This document shows positions 25,639 through 35,992 of a stretch of DNA of 64,000 nucleotides, piece after piece (within the stretch, counting starts at the first letter, position 1; every line of letters starts with the position of its first letter). The notes beneath the pieces were generated by a model. The model did no database searches and had not been told where the DNA came from. It was given only the letters and a program-made list of their open reading frames with translations. The DNA is taken from contig NZ_CP047200.1 of the NCBI RefSeq assembly GCF_030408675.1, forward strand, positions 1,612,001 through 1,676,000, read 5' to 3'. The DNA comes from Corynebacterium durum (GTDB taxonomy: Bacteria; Actinomycetota; Actinomycetes; Mycobacteriales; Mycobacteriaceae). The translations under genes were made by a program, and so were the position numbers.

Positions 25639-27618
25639 CTACAGCCACAGTTTCAGGACTTGGAAGATCACCACTGCCAGAGCCCAAGCGGTGAAAAGCT
25701 GGATGGCAATGCCGATGAGAGTCCATTTCAGGCCAATTTCTCGTCGCTGTGCAGCCAGCGTGGCGACACATGGCGTGTAGGCCAGCAGGAACACCATAAA
25801 TGCCCACACTGCGGCATGAGTGTGTCCACCCGATGCGTTATTAAAGTCCTGCTTGATGGCTTGAGCTAGTGGTGAGGTGCCTTGCTGTTCGCTATCTTCC
25901 TCAGTGGGGTCGTCCAGAGCGTAGGTTTGTGCCCAGGAGGAAATCACAGCTTCTTTTGCCACAAAACCAGTAATCAATGTTCCGGCAATGGACCAGGAGT
26001 CAAAACCAGCTGGGGCGAATATGGGCGCGATGCCATCAGACACTTTGCCATAGACGCTGTCTTGCGGTTGAAGGTTTTCATCGGCGAAGCTGTAGCCGCT
26101 CACCATGGGCGTGGATTGCAGCAGGAATACGACTGTAACTGTCACCACGATGATTCCACCAGCAGTGCTGAGGAAGCCCTTGAGCCGCACCCACATCACC
26201 GACAGCGCGAGTTTCGGTCCAGGGACCTGATATACGGGAAGGTCAATCACCAGCGGCTCAGACCCCATCCTGCGCCACAAGGAATTTTTCATGGCCAGGC
26301 CAACAAGGACGACTAGTCCAATTGAAATCAGGTACATGGCAAACACCACAGTGCCAGAGCTATTGGGATAGAACGTGGCGGCCAGCATCACGTAGACCGT
26401 TAACCGTGCCGAGCATGAGGTGAAAGGAATCAGCAATGCAGTCAGCAGGCGTTGCCGAGGTTGTGTCAGTACGCGTGTTGCAGAGATAGCTGGGACGTTG
26501 CATCCAAAACCAACGATCAGCGGAATGAATGCTTTGCCTGGAAGCCCAATGGACTTCATCAAACGGTCCGTGACGACGGCCGCGCGCGCCATGTAGCCGG
26601 AATCCTCCAGTACAGCTAGGCACAAGAACATGAGTGCCATCAGCGGCGCAAACGTGAGGACCATACCTACACCACCGATCAAGCCATTGACGATCAACCC
26701 TTCAAAGAGTGGATGCGTCAGTCCAACGGCTTGTAGTCCGCTCCGCACCGCGTCGCTGACTGGACCACCGAACAAAGCGTCCAACCCATCTTGCATGGGC
26801 TTAGCCACCGTGGTGGTGATTTGGAAAACGATCCACATAGTAGCCAGGAACATCAAGGGCCCGAATACTGGGTGAAGGGCAACCTTATCGATACGTTCGC
26901 TCCAGGAAGTGGGGCGCTTATCATTGTTGGTGGTTGCTGCCGACACAGCTTTTTCCACCCACGCGAAGCGGGCATCAGCGAGATCAAATTCCGAGACTGT
27001 AGGGTCTGCACCTGCCGGAACAGTGACGGGGCGAAGAACCTTGGGCTCCTTACGCATTTCCTCTGTCACAGCTTCTCCCACTGCGACAAGGTTTGAGCGG
27101 TGGCGTGGGTCTACCTCAAGCACTCGTACGCCCAATGCCTTCTCAAGTACTTTGGCATCAATAGTGGTGCCAAATGAGTCAGCCACGTCTGTCTTGGTCA
27201 TCACCACCACGGTACGGAACGGCTTTTCCGCCAGCTGAGACACCATATAAAGGCTCCGGCCTAGACTTGCGGCATCGACCGCTACCAAAACTAGATCAGG
27301 ACGTTCCTTGTCTTCACAGTCAATGACAAGATCACGGGTCAACTTTTCGTCTGGGCTAATCGGGTCCAACGAATAGGCACCTGGGAAGTCAATAACGTCG
27401 TAGGTTGTCTCACCCACTTTCCACGCACCACGGCTGACCTCAACGGTAGTTCCAGGCCAGTTACCCATACGTGCCTTGGCGCCGGTCAACCCGTTAAACA
27501 GGGTCGATTTTCCGGCATTGGGAGCACCCACAAGGGCAATAACAGGAGAACCTGCGGGGGCGGTTTTTCCATGGCTTTCGCAACGGCAGGTGGTTGGCGC
27601 GCTAGCTTTCGTTGCCAC
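25639..27618 (-). CDS. feoB: Ferrous iron transporter FeoB
   Basis: Inner-membrane Fe(II) importer, 659 residues. The G domain has GAPNAGKS (31-38), DFPGAYSL (G3) and TKTD (G4); two Gate motifs follow, with conserved Cys in FGCNVPAI and PFTSCSARL. About ten membrane segments lie after residue 280. The N-terminus carries a short Cys pair (CRC) not usual in the family. Starts with GTG 27618, sharing one base with the feoA stop; the third gene is 13 bases downstream. Expression is likely iron-repressed through DtxR. Confidence 0.95.
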   Translation of the reverse strand: MATKASAPTTCRCESHGKTAPAGSPVIALVGAPNAGKSTLFNGLTGAKARMGNWPGTTVEVSRGAWKVGETTYDVIDFPGAYSLDPISPDEKLTRDLVIDCEDKERPDLVLVAVDAASLGRSLYMVSQLAEKPFRTVVVMTKTDVADSFGTTIDAKVLEKALGVRVLEVDPRHRSNLVAVGEAVTEEMRKEPKVLRPVTVPAGADPTVSEFDLADARFAWVEKAVSAATTNNDKRPTSWSERIDKVALHPVFGPLMFLATMWIVFQITTTVAKPMQDGLDALFGGPVSDAVRSGLQAVGLTHPLFEGLIVNGLIGGVGMVLTFAPLMALMFLCLAVLEDSGYMARAAVVTDRLMKSIGLPGKAFIPLIVGFGCNVPAISATRVLTQPRQRLLTALLIPFTSCSARLTVYVMLAATFYPNSSGTVVFAMYLISIGLVVLVGLAMKNSLWRRMGSEPLVIDLPVYQVPGPKLALSVMWVRLKGFLSTAGGIIVVTVTVVFLLQSTPMVSGYSFADENLQPQDSVYGKVSDGIAPIFAPAGFDSWSIAGTLITGFVAKEAVISSWAQTYALDDPTEEDSEQQGTSPLAQAIKQDFNNASGGHTHAAVWAFMVFLLAYTPCVATLAAQRREIGLKWTLIGIAIQLFTAWALAVVIFQVLKLWL

Positions 27619-27947
27619 TACTGCTCACCTCCAGTCTTTACTGAATGAACTTTGATGCTGGATGCGGTCCGACGGTCGAGGGCATACCGGGTGTTATGAA
27701 TGCGAATCACACGCCCCCCACCACTGGTCTTCTGCACCACGCTCACATGGACGCCAGGGCGCAACCCCAGTTCCGCGAGCCTTCGTTTAATATCGGGCGC
27801 AATGAGATCGCTGTTAATAGGAGACAAGACGCATTCGTTGCCGATGGGCACGGTAATCAGAGGAAAATCATCCATGCTATGAGCATTGGCGCCCATATGG
27901 TTTTTCCTAGTCTCAGACTTTGAGTCGGGTGAGGCGGATTGAGACAT
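27618..27947 (-). CDS. feoA: Ferrous iron transport protein FeoA
   Basis: SH3-like cytoplasmic partner of FeoB, 109 residues, slightly long because of a polar ~25-residue N-terminal extension. The FeoA core includes IKRRLAELGLRPGVHVSVV and the end of the barrel RYALDRRTASSIKV. The start is ATG 27947 as the first of three in-frame ATGs; 27896 would give a core-length protein. First gene of the feo operon, with a DtxR-like box about 95 bases upstream. Confidence 0.9.
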   Translation of the reverse strand: MSQSASPDSKSETRKNHMGANAHSMDDFPLITVPIGNECVLSPINSDLIAPDIKRRLAELGLRPGVHVSVVQKTSGGGRVIRIHNTRYALDRRTASSIKVHSVKTGGEQ

Positions 27948-28041
27948 CGCCAGCCATCCTCTCCTACTTGCACGTATTGATGCATAAAAGCTGTTCCACC
28001 AATAGTTGGGAACTAGTCACATTCGAAATTACTACCGAGAC

Positions 28042-28060
28042 AAAGCCTAGACATACCTAC
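28042..28060 (-). promoter_or_regulatory. DtxR-like iron box upstream of feoA (weak)
   Basis: Read on the minus strand, GTAGGTATGTCTAGGCTTT matches TWAGGTTAGSCTAACCTWA at 12 of 19 positions. Position about 95 bases before feoA suits an iron-repressed promoter. The match is modest. Confidence 0.4.
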
Positions 28061-28242
28061 CCAAGGTGTGGCTTACATTACGTATTGTAGGCACTTCACA
28101 TAACCACTGGTCAGAACCATCCAACTACCCCCATTAAGCACCCCCTTGCTGTTCATTCATAGTATTTTTCCTAATACGTAACTCAGCGTCACCCACACCC
28201 ACCAGTAATGGTGACATGACATCAAAGCGCAAAACGACATCC

Positions 28243-28261
28243 CAAGCTAACCCAAACCTAT
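28243..28261 (+). promoter_or_regulatory. DtxR-like iron box upstream of the Cys-rich protein gene (weak)
   Basis: CAAGCTAACCCAAACCTAT matches the DtxR consensus at 13 of 19 positions and ends 77 bases before ATG 28339. Suggestive only. Confidence 0.4.
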
Positions 28262-28338
28262 GTGCATCATGTGTGATTTCTTAACAAAGCCCTATGTAGG
28301 ATAAAACAATTTTTGGCCCGTGCCATTAAGATGAGAGC

Positions 28339-29115
28339 ATGAACAACGATCTGAAAAGCATCGGTATGGATTTCCCCCGATGGCAAGATGCGATCGAGGC
28401 AGCCATCGCATCGGAGAAACTTGCGGTGACCGGAGAAGTCCGCGGCGGTCAGCTCATTCAGTTTGCGGACCCCTCAGGCGCTCAGATCAATATCCTTGCC
28501 GTAGATCCTTTTGCTACCTATGCGGGTTTTGCCTCCTCTACTGCAGCAAATGCGCATGTCAACATGGTTAATGACGTCCTCGCCTTTGCAGAGATCGTTG
28601 ATGATAGCGGTACCCCTCTCGGCAGCGTGACCTGCAATCTTGCTCAAGGACCGCTACTTGTCGACGAACCCACCATGCAGTGGGAACAACTTGCCATCAC
28701 TGCTCTTGCTGTCGATATAAACACTTACGAGAGTGCTGAAGCCTTCGCAGCAGCACACCCCGGCGCGCATACAGAAATTCTCAGCATGCTAGTCAGCCAA
28801 GGTGCTATGATTGTGTCAACAGGTGATGGTTCACAAGTACCTGATGCCTCAGCAGCCCTCACCGCACGCGTAACTTCTGCACATTACCGCACAAACGAGC
28901 TCACTGGTCAGCGTTTTATTCACGCAACTGTAGATGGGCCTTTCCCCTTTGATGTGTGCTTGCCCGATGCCCCGAAATTGCCAGAAAATGGAACAATTCT
29001 AGCCGGAACAGTCATGCTGACCGGATCCATACTCCCCCCGGCAGGATGTGGAGACTCCTGCGGCGACTCTAGCAGCGGATGCGGATGTGGTTCAGGTGGC
29101 TGTGGAAACCACTAA
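28339..29115 (+). CDS. Uncharacterised protein with Cys/Gly-rich metal-site-like tail
   Basis: 258 residues, family not recognised. The N-terminal ~230 residues look like a soluble alpha/beta protein, with an acidic start (MNNDLKSIGMDFPRWQDAIE) and no signal peptide. The end is sharply different: C237, C241, C248, C250 and C255 in a Gly/Ser-rich stretch (CGDSCGDSS, GCGCGSGGCGNH) ending in Asn-His. Such tails bind zinc, iron or Fe-S clusters in other proteins. It faces the feo operon across a shared spacer and is followed after 4 bases by a membrane protein gene. A role in metal handling is an inference. Confidence 0.7.
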   Translation: MNNDLKSIGMDFPRWQDAIEAAIASEKLAVTGEVRGGQLIQFADPSGAQINILAVDPFATYAGFASSTAANAHVNMVNDVLAFAEIVDDSGTPLGSVTCNLAQGPLLVDEPTMQWEQLAITALAVDINTYESAEAFAAAHPGAHTEILSMLVSQGAMIVSTGDGSQVPDASAALTARVTSAHYRTNELTGQRFIHATVDGPFPFDVCLPDAPKLPENGTILAGTVMLTGSILPPAGCGDSCGDSSSGCGCGSGGCGNH

Positions 29116-29119
29116 AACC

Positions 29120-29650
29120 ATGAGTGACCTCAGCCCATACCCGCCACATTCACGACGTCCCTTTGACTACTGGGCGCTCGTGATCATTGGCATGTGCTGC
29201 TTAGCACTGGTGGTATGGCTGAAAACACTCGGTGTGATCCTCTCCCTTGGGATTATTGCCGCATTATATTGGGCGTTTAAGCTGCGCACATCCGCCCCGG
29301 AGGCTATCTCACTGCAGCGCTCCATTGATCTTTCCCGCGCTGACATTGTTGATGTTGTTGATGCCTTTGAACGTTTCCGTGATAGCGGCGATGCTGAAGC
29401 CATCGCTGATCGCACACTTCAGCGCCCCGAGCTGAATAATCCCAATTCCACCGACCCAGACATAGAATCTTTCTATATCCAGTTGGCCACGGCTCGACGA
29501 TTCCTGCAGCGCCTTGACATACATCTTATGTCGGCCAGCACCACAGAGGAACTGGAATCGTTGCTTGCTATCACAGACAAGCGCGCCTTTGAACTCAACC
29601 AATCATGGATAAAGGCACGCCGCGCTGCCGTCCGGTTCAAGCGTGGTTAA
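29120..29650 (+). CDS. Small membrane protein with cytoplasmic helical domain
   Basis: 176 residues, not recognised beyond a corynebacterial conserved membrane protein. Two adjacent hydrophobic segments (about 18-55: [15 protein letters not shown] and [17 protein letters not shown]) form a hairpin, followed by a soluble, probably helical region with many charged residues and a basic end. Start is ATG 29120, four bases after the preceding stop, so the pair is co-expressed. Its 3' end overlaps the convergent dapF by 14 bases. Confidence 0.7.
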   Translation: MSDLSPYPPHSRRPFDYWALVIIGMCCLALVVWLKTLGVILSLGIIAALYWAFKLRTSAPEAISLQRSIDLSRADIVDVVDAFERFRDSGDAEAIADRTLQRPELNNPNSTDPDIESFYIQLATARRFLQRLDIHLMSASTTEELESLLAITDKRAFELNQSWIKARRAAVRFKRG

Positions 29651-30518
29651 TCAACACGCCTTCCGCCACAATCGCGGAAGGCCCCGTCAGTGTCGATCCA
29701 TCATGGTCAATGCGAACAGTAACTTCTCCACCTGGTACCACCACAACCACCTCTCCCTTATCGACGCCCGCGTCGGCTAAGGCTGCCTGCGCAGCTGCCA
29801 CCGTTCCTGTACCGCAAGACCGGGTCTCCCCCGAACCACGTTCATGCACCCGCATGTGCACACGACCGTCGACAAGCTCGGTCAAGACTTCAATGTTGAC
29901 TCCCTCTGGGAAAAACGCTGGGTCAAAGGTGAACTGTTCAGCAATGGGAAGTTCCCGAAGTGCCTCAGGGGTTAGTTTGGGGATAACGCAAGCCAAATGC
30001 GGATTCCCAACATCAACCCCCAAGCCTGCGAAATGATAATCCGCAACTGTGCATGTGGAGACACCCAGAACCGATGGCACACCCATGTCGACGCTGACCA
30101 CAGCATCAGACTCCGTGACAGAGTGCACAGTCACCGGACGCGCCCCGGCGCGAGTTCCCACAATAAAGCTATTGCTATCGACGAGACCGCGAGACGTCAC
30201 CCAGTGGGCAAACACTCGAACCCCGTTCCCACACATTTCAGCGATGCTACCGTCGGCGTTGCGGTAGTCCATAAACCAGTCTTCTGGCTTGACCTTAGGG
30301 GGAAGCTCCGTAAGCACGCCAGCATCGACCAGTGCCTTAGAGCGGACAACGCGAAGCACCCCATCTCCCCCTAAACCGGCGCGTCGATCGCAGAGTTGCC
30401 GTACAAACTCTGGCGTGAGGTTCAGTGCCGCGTCTGGATCGGGCAGGATAATAAAGTCGTTTTCTGTGCCGTGGCCTTTGGCAAACGGGATGGCATCATC
30501 GAAGTTGGATTCAGTCAT
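29637..30518 (-). CDS. dapF: Diaminopimelate epimerase DapF
   Basis: Converts LL- to meso-diaminopimelate for lysine and peptidoglycan synthesis, 293 residues. Both catalytic cysteines are present: C96 in EMCGNGVR and C235 in ETRSCGTGT. Second gene after miaA with a 4-base ATGA overlap. dapA and dapB are in the same window about 20 kb away. Confidence 0.95.
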   Translation of the reverse strand: MTESNFDDAIPFAKGHGTENDFIILPDPDAALNLTPEFVRQLCDRRAGLGGDGVLRVVRSKALVDAGVLTELPPKVKPEDWFMDYRNADGSIAEMCGNGVRVFAHWVTSRGLVDSNSFIVGTRAGARPVTVHSVTESDAVVSVDMGVPSVLGVSTCTVADYHFAGLGVDVGNPHLACVIPKLTPEALRELPIAEQFTFDPAFFPEGVNIEVLTELVDGRVHMRVHERGSGETRSCGTGTVAAAQAALADAGVDKGEVVVVVPGGEVTVRIDHDGSTLTGPSAIVAEGVLINHA

Positions 30519-31441
30519 GCCAAGAAGTCTAATGCTTGCGCGTACGTATCACCGGAGGCATCAATCCAGTGGGTTCGCGGGTCCCGGTTGAACCAGGATT
30601 TTTGGCGGCGCACGTACTTACGCGTTCCGGTGATGGTGCGATCCACGGCTTCGTCCCAGGTCAGCTCACCCGCCATTGCGGCCAACACATGGGCATAACC
30701 AATGGCCCGTCCGGCGGTGGAATCAGCCACCAAACCGGCGGACACAAGACGTTTCACTTCTTCCACCAAGCCTGCGTCGAACATGGCGTGCGTGCGCTGT
30801 TCTATGCGAGGGTTCAACCATTCTGTAGTGGTTCGAAGCCCCAGAACACGGGTTCCCCACCGTGGCGGCTGGTTGATAGGTGGTTGCGATGCGGCAAAAG
30901 GTTTTCCGGTCAACTCAATTACTTCAAGGGCGCGGACGGTACGTCGTGGGTCTTTGTCTTCAATCACAGCAGCGGCAGCCGGATCAATGGCGGCAAGTTC
31001 GTTGTGGAGCGCTGTGATTCCAATATCGTTGAGGCGCTGTTCGTAACGGGCACGGACTGTTGCGTCTGTGGGTGGGAAGGACCAGGCGTCGAGAAGCGAT
31101 TGCACATACAGCATGGACCCACCAACGAGAATGGGAACGTTACCCCGAGCCATGATCGCTTCGACATCGCGGATCGCGGCCTGCTGATAGCGCGCTACTG
31201 AAGCAGTTTGTGTAACATCCAGAACATCAAGTTGATGGTGTGGTACACCCATGCGTTCGGGGATGCTGAGTTTCGCAGTTCCAATGTCCATGCCTTTGTA
31301 CAATTGCATGGAATCAACATTGACCACTTCACCCCCAAATTTCTGCGCCAACGCAATACCCAGCGCCGATTTACCCGAAGCCGTCGGTCCGATCACCGCA
31401 ATTGGTGTTACCACGCGCTGGTCCTTTCTGCTGGTTACCAC
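30515..31441 (-). CDS. miaA: tRNA dimethylallyltransferase MiaA
   Basis: Adds the dimethylallyl group to A37 of tRNAs reading UNN codons, 308 residues. The P-loop is GPTASGKS (18-25), followed by [18 protein letters not shown], which holds the catalytic Asp region; [11 protein letters not shown] is the other signature. MiaB, which methylthiolates the product, is encoded 4 kb upstream. Start is GTG 31441; an ATG is not available near the P-loop. Confidence 0.95.
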   Translation of the reverse strand: MVTSRKDQRVVTPIAVIGPTASGKSALGIALAQKFGGEVVNVDSMQLYKGMDIGTAKLSIPERMGVPHHQLDVLDVTQTASVARYQQAAIRDVEAIMARGNVPILVGGSMLYVQSLLDAWSFPPTDATVRARYEQRLNDIGITALHNELAAIDPAAAAVIEDKDPRRTVRALEVIELTGKPFAASQPPINQPPRWGTRVLGLRTTTEWLNPRIEQRTHAMFDAGLVEEVKRLVSAGLVADSTAGRAIGYAHVLAAMAGELTWDEAVDRTITGTRKYVRRQKSWFNRDPRTHWIDASGDTYAQALDFLA

Positions 31442-31619
31442 TATGTCACCCCAGCCTAGCCTGCTATCAACTGCATGTTTCAGGGGAGGGTTGTCACCGC
31501 GACAAAGTAAGCCACGGTAAAGTGATTCCTTGTAGCTACACGCTTTTGTTGTGTTCTACGTTACGCAGGTAAGTAACCCAGGCAGCCGTGACGCGCGGCG
31601 AGAGACGAAGGACCGAATT

Positions 31620-32939
31620 ATGACGACAACTCCCACCCCAAAGCCTGGCCCTCGACCCGGCCCACGGCCCGGCGTCACACCCGCAGTTCGTACGCAGGCT
31701 GCTGCGCGCCCGACGGTGCACCGTGACCCAACACGATGGGGACGTATTGACGACGACGGTTCCGTCTACGTAATCACTGCTTCTGGTGAACGCCTCATTG
31801 GCTCTTGGCAAGCCGGAACCCGTGAAGAGGGGCTGGCGCACTACCACACCCGCTTCGAGGACCTAGTGACCGAAGTGGAATTGTTGGAGAACCGGCTGAA
31901 GGCACATCCCGATGATGCCGCTGCTATTCGCGGTAATGCTGAAACACTGCGCGCAACGCTGCCTACTGCTGCCGCCATTGGTGATCTGGACAGCCTGGAC
32001 ACCCGCCTTGCTGGTGTGATCCGTGACTCCGAATCAGCCGACGAGAAAGTCAAGGCTGATCGTGCGCAGCGCCGCGTGGAAGCCACAGCACGCAAAGAAG
32101 CCCTTGTCGAAGAGGCAGAACAGATTGGGGAGTCCTCTGAGGACTGGAAAAGCGCCGGTGACCGACTCCGCGAGATTTTCGAGGAATGGAAAACCATCCG
32201 TGGCGTGGATCGCAAAACCGATGATGTGTTGTGGAAACGCTACTCTCGGGCACGCGATGCCTTCAACCGGCGGCGCGGATCGCACTTCGCCGAACTTGAT
32301 CGGAGCCGCGCCGCTGCCCGAAAACTCAAAGAGGACATTGTCGCCCGCGCCGAGGAGCTCAAAGACTCGCGCGACTGGAACGCCACCGCTCGTGCCTTCC
32401 GCGATCTTATGACTGAATGGAAACAAGCAGGACGAGCACCACGTGATCTAGATGAAAAACTGTGGGCAGCATTTAAGTCTGCTCAAGACTTCTTCTTTGC
32501 AGCACGCAACGCTGATGCTGAAGAACGCGACCGGGAATTCCTCGACAACGCCGCCGCAAAAGACGCGCTGATCGCCGAATACGACCCCCAGATTGATCCC
32601 GCCAAAGACCTTGAAGGCGCACGAGCGAAACTTCGTGAGCTACAAGACAAATGGGAAGCCATCGGCTACGTCCCCCGCAGCCAAGTCCGCGAATTTGAAA
32701 ACAAGATCGCTGCCCTAGAAAAACGAGTCAGCGATGCAGCCGACACACAGTGGCGACGTACCGACCCTGCGGCACAAGCACGGGCCGCGCAATTCACCGC
32801 CAAAGTCGAGGAATTCACCGCGCAAGCAGAGGCTGCCGAAGCCAAAGGCAACACGAAGAAAGCCGAGCAGCTTCGAGCCCAAGCCGCACAGTGGCAGGAA
32901 TGGGCTGACGCCGCTGTCCACGCAGTTGAGGACCTGTAA
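31620..32939 (+). CDS. DUF349 domain protein
   Basis: 439 residues. After a Pro/Arg-rich disordered start (KPGPRPGPRPG) come repeated ~75-residue helical DUF349 units, visible as recurring W-K/D phrases (EDWKSAGDRLREIFEEWK, RDWNATARAFRDLMTEWKQAG, KLRELQDKWEAIG). Matches the Rv2731-type protein beside miaB in mycobacteria by position. Long charged helices suggest coiled coils. Function unknown. ATG 31620 follows GAAGGA; the frame to 31551 has no such signal. Confidence 0.85.
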   Translation: MTTTPTPKPGPRPGPRPGVTPAVRTQAAARPTVHRDPTRWGRIDDDGSVYVITASGERLIGSWQAGTREEGLAHYHTRFEDLVTEVELLENRLKAHPDDAAAIRGNAETLRATLPTAAAIGDLDSLDTRLAGVIRDSESADEKVKADRAQRRVEATARKEALVEEAEQIGESSEDWKSAGDRLREIFEEWKTIRGVDRKTDDVLWKRYSRARDAFNRRRGSHFAELDRSRAAARKLKEDIVARAEELKDSRDWNATARAFRDLMTEWKQAGRAPRDLDEKLWAAFKSAQDFFFAARNADAEERDREFLDNAAAKDALIAEYDPQIDPAKDLEGARAKLRELQDKWEAIGYVPRSQVREFENKIAALEKRVSDAADTQWRRTDPAAQARAAQFTAKVEEFTAQAEAAEAKGNTKKAEQLRAQAAQWQEWADAAVHAVEDL

Positions 32940-32947
32940 CTGCGAAA

Positions 32948-33679
32948 CTAGCTCTGGTTCTCCGCTGGCGGCTGTTCTCCGCCAGCGGCCTGCCGCCCCA
33001 CAGCCCTGCGTTGGGCGGCGCGGGAGCGGCGGTCGTCGACAAACGCAGCGGTGGCCTGCTCATCCGCAAGAATCTTCTCCTGCACTGCTGCCACGTGGTC
33101 GTGGTGTTTTTCTTCACGACGCGCCTCCGCCAACGCAGCCTGAAAACTATTGCGGCGCAACACCACGAACGACAATGCCGCAGCGACCACGCTCACGCTC
33201 ACTGTGCCAATAATTAAGCCAAAACTCGGACCAACACCAGGCTCTGTGGGCGGGCGAGACTGCCTCATCCAAATGGCAAAGACGGAATAAAACATCGCTG
33301 CGCCACTAAAAAACCACGTGAGATATGCAATCAGTGCGGACCGCGTCACCAGAGTCGCAGCATTGAGCAGCACCGCGGCGATGAGTGCAAGCCACATGTA
33401 GATGCGCTCAGGCACCGTGGTCACATACTGCTGGGCGGTGTCGGAGTAAAACAACACATCCAGGCCAAGGACCTTGCCCGAATGCGGCAAAAACAATGAC
33501 AGGAAAAACCCCACCATACCTAGGCCCATGAACACCTGTTGCCTACCCAAACTCACCACTTGAGAAGCTTGGCGTTCCGCACCTGCTAGGTCACCACGAT
33601 AGGCCGCGAGGCGATCACGCTCCTTCGATGGTTCTGGTGTGGGCGAAGTGGTGTCCTGAGGCTTATCTTGCTCGGTCAT
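32948..33679 (-). CDS. Rv2732c-like membrane protein
   Basis: 243 residues. A charged N-terminal part is followed by four hydrophobic segments (about 52-165), then a long charged, likely helical C-terminal tail (AEARREEKHHDHVAAVQEKI). Its place directly after miaB matches the mycobacterial Rv2732c family, whose function is unknown to me. ATG 33679 chosen: AGGAAA lies 8 bases upstream, better than GTG 33685. It follows miaB by 22 bases. Confidence 0.8.
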   Translation of the reverse strand: MTEQDKPQDTTSPTPEPSKERDRLAAYRGDLAGAERQASQVVSLGRQQVFMGLGMVGFFLSLFLPHSGKVLGLDVLFYSDTAQQYVTTVPERIYMWLALIAAVLLNAATLVTRSALIAYLTWFFSGAAMFYSVFAIWMRQSRPPTEPGVGPSFGLIIGTVSVSVVAAALSFVVLRRNSFQAALAEARREEKHHDHVAAVQEKILADEQATAAFVDDRRSRAAQRRAVGRQAAGGEQPPAENQS

Positions 33680-33701
33680 CTGCACACTTTCCTAATTCCA
33701 G

Positions 33702-35264
33702 TCATGATGAACTACAGCAACCCTGAGCTGCAGCTGCAGGCTGAGGCTCTGGGCGGCCAATCTTTGGCAATCCCAAACCCACCCCAATCGGCGCGGTCGT
33801 GGGGGTTTTACCTTGCGACGACATGTCCCCCGCGACGGTTCGGCGATGCGTCAACACACCAGCGTCGGCAATGAGGAAATGCGGAGCCGAGGACGTCACC
33901 TCGACCGTGACGACATCGCCAGGCCGGATGCCCCCATCAACAGCCATAGCATCACCCATAGTGGTGACCCCCAGTGTCGGAACTGGCGTGAAGTGCACCA
34001 GACGACCATCACGAGCGCGCCCCGAGAGACGACGAGTCTTGTTGTTTTTGCGGCCACCATCAGCCTGAACCAGCAACTCCACAACCCGGCCCACAAACTT
34101 CGCGTTCTCTTCCTCGCAGATGCGCTCCTGCAGTTCGAGCAACCGGTTGTAACGCTCCTGCACAACGTCCTTAGGCACCTGGTTATCGTACTCAGCCGCA
34201 GGCGTACCAGGACGAGGGCTGTACTGGAAGGTGAAAGCACTGCTGAAACGAGCCTTTTCCACAACATCGAGGGTTGCCTGGAAGTCGTCCTCCGTTTCTC
34301 CAGGAAAACCAACGATAATATCCGTGGTAATCGCGGCATGGGGAAGCTTCGCGCGAACCTCATCCAAAATTCCCAGGAAACGCTTCGTCCGGTAGGAACG
34401 TCGCATATCCTTAAGCACCCGATCCGACCCAGATTGCAATGGCATATGAAGCTGAGGGCAAATATTAGGAGTTTCAGCCATCGCATCAATCACGTCAGAC
34501 GTGAACTCCGCCGGATGCGGACTAGTAAACCGCACTCGTTCCAATCCCTCAATCTCACCGCACGCGCGCAGCAGCTTGGAAAAGGCGGAGCGATCACGCT
34601 TAATATCTGGGTCAGCGAAGTTCACGCCATAAGCGTTTACGTTCTGGCCCAACAGCGTCACCTCACTCACCCCCTGGTCAACTAATGCTTGCACTTCAGC
34701 AAGAATATCGCCAGGTCGACGGTCAATCTCTCTACCGCGCAGACTTGGCACAATACAAAATGTACATGTGTTGTTGCACCCCACGGATACACTCACCCAA
34801 CCTGCGTAGGCAGACTCACGCTTTGCTGGAAGCACCGATGGGAATTGCTCCAACGAATCAACAATCTCCACCGCGGCTTCCTCATTGTGCGCGGCGCGGT
34901 CTAGCAAAGCGGGCAACGAACCAATGTTGTGGGTACCAAACACAACATCCACCCACGGTGCTTTTTTAACCACCATGTCCTTGTCCTTTTGCGCCAGACA
35001 GCCGCCCACAGCAATTTGCATGCCAGGATGGTTCTCCTTTACGGAGCGCAACTGCCCCAATGTTCCATACAATCGGTTATCAGCATTTTCCCGCACAGCA
35101 CAGGTATTGAACACCACAAGATCAGGCTCCACTCCCTCGGAAGCACGGATATAACCGGCTTCCTCTAACAAACCCGACAACCGTTCCGAATCGTGGACGT
35201 TCATCTGGCAGCCAAACGTGCGCACTTCGTATGTCTTCTCGTGAGTCTTTGAATCCTGCAACAC
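33702..35264 (-). CDS. miaB: tRNA methylthiotransferase MiaB
   Basis: Radical-SAM enzyme adding the 2-methylthio group to i6A37 of tRNA, 520 residues. The radical-SAM cluster is C163, C167, C170 (GCNNTCTFC); the second cluster uses C19, C55 and C89. A TRAM domain lies at about 390-460. The C-terminus has an extra tail ending [12 protein letters not shown], outside the family core. Start is GTG 35264. First of a likely two-gene unit with the Rv2732c-like gene. Confidence 0.95.
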   Translation of the reverse strand: MLQDSKTHEKTYEVRTFGCQMNVHDSERLSGLLEEAGYIRASEGVEPDLVVFNTCAVRENADNRLYGTLGQLRSVKENHPGMQIAVGGCLAQKDKDMVVKKAPWVDVVFGTHNIGSLPALLDRAAHNEEAAVEIVDSLEQFPSVLPAKRESAYAGWVSVSVGCNNTCTFCIVPSLRGREIDRRPGDILAEVQALVDQGVSEVTLLGQNVNAYGVNFADPDIKRDRSAFSKLLRACGEIEGLERVRFTSPHPAEFTSDVIDAMAETPNICPQLHMPLQSGSDRVLKDMRRSYRTKRFLGILDEVRAKLPHAAITTDIIVGFPGETEDDFQATLDVVEKARFSSAFTFQYSPRPGTPAAEYDNQVPKDVVQERYNRLLELQERICEEENAKFVGRVVELLVQADGGRKNNKTRRLSGRARDGRLVHFTPVPTLGVTTMGDAMAVDGGIRPGDVVTVEVTSSAPHFLIADAGVLTHRRTVAGDMSSQGKTPTTAPIGVGLGLPKIGRPEPQPAAAAQGCCSSS

Positions 35265-35309
35265 AGCAAGCCATTCTACCCACCTCTATATTCCCCACCT
35301 AATGCAGAT

Positions 35310-35354
35310 GGGGGTGTGCTGACAGTCTTCCCCAAGCCCTGTCATCACACCCCC
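35310..35354 (-). terminator. Stem-loop after recA-recX
   Basis: Long hairpin with arms GGGGGTGTG-C-TGACAG (35310-35325) and CTGTCA-T-CACACCCCC (35339-35354), one mismatch. It begins 30 bases past the recX stop. No clear T-run, but the stem is very stable. Confidence 0.7.
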
Positions 35355-35383
35355 ACGTTTCACACTCCACTGCGGTATGGGAT

Positions 35384-35992
35384 TTAGCTCAATTCAGCAA
35401 GACGCTGGTCAAGAGCCTGCCGTGCCACCATCATCGACATGCCTTGCGGGAAACCGCGCCTCGCCAGCACCCCAACGATGCGGCGTAAAGCTTTGGCGTA
35501 ATCGTCCCTGTTGGCAGAGCAATCATGTTTCACGCTGCGCGCCTTCTTCACCGCCAGCTCACGCGCCTTTTCCCGCTCATCATCCTCATCAATGATGTCC
35601 AGTGCCTCCCCGCGTATCGACGCCGCGATGCCTTTCTCCTTCAACTCACGGTCAAGGACGGCCTTGGACTTACCGCGACGTTGATGACGCTGGCGCACCC
35701 ACTCCTGGGCGAAAAGCGCATCATCAATGAGACGGTCACGCTCCAGGTCTGCAATGACATCTGCAACCACATCAGGGGCAAAATCTAGCGCTATCAGACG
35801 GTCCTGCATTTCCTGGCGCGAACGTGCCCGATGGTCCAAAAGAAGCAAAGCACGGTGGCGAACTTTCGCTTTGGCTTCCTCCGCAGCGCGGTCAAACAGG
35901 GGCGGCTCACTACTGGTGCCTGACTCGTACTGTTCAAGCGCCTGCCGCAACCGCTCCAGTTTTGCAGGGTCAACTGGTTGACTACTCGTCAT
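35384..35992 (-). CDS. recX: Recombination regulator RecX
   Basis: Inhibitor of RecA filament growth, 202 residues, with three-helix repeats; the first repeat holds [20 protein letters not shown]. Start is ATG 35992, inside the last codons of recA (11-base overlap), so translation is coupled and RecX should rise with RecA in SOS. The longer frame to 36109 is antisense-free but only shadows recA. Confidence 0.9.
   Translation of the reverse strand: MTSSQPVDPAKLERLRQALEQYESGTSSEPPLFDRAAEEAKAKVRHRALLLLDHRARSRQEMQDRLIALDFAPDVVADVIADLERDRLIDDALFAQEWVRQRHQRRGKSKAVLDRELKEKGIAASIRGEALDIIDEDDEREKARELAVKKARSVKHDCSANRDDYAKALRRIVGVLARRGFPQGMSMMVARQALDQRLAELS

Larger units (their letters stand above)
27948..28338. 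promoter_or_regulatory. Divergent feoA / Cys-rich protein spacer (391 bases)
   Basis: No gene found. The spacer is A/T-rich with two 19-mers resembling the DtxR iron box, one per side (28042-28060 and 28243-28261). Apart from these I see no strong hairpin or palindrome. Confidence 0.5.

Noticed and set aside
30536-31201. 221-residue plus-strand frame opposite dapF/miaA
   Set aside because: Antisense to the well-supported miaA; composition is that of a shadow frame.
31442-31619. Possible riboswitch before the DUF349 gene
   Set aside because: Some short complementarity but no conserved riboswitch block that I know.
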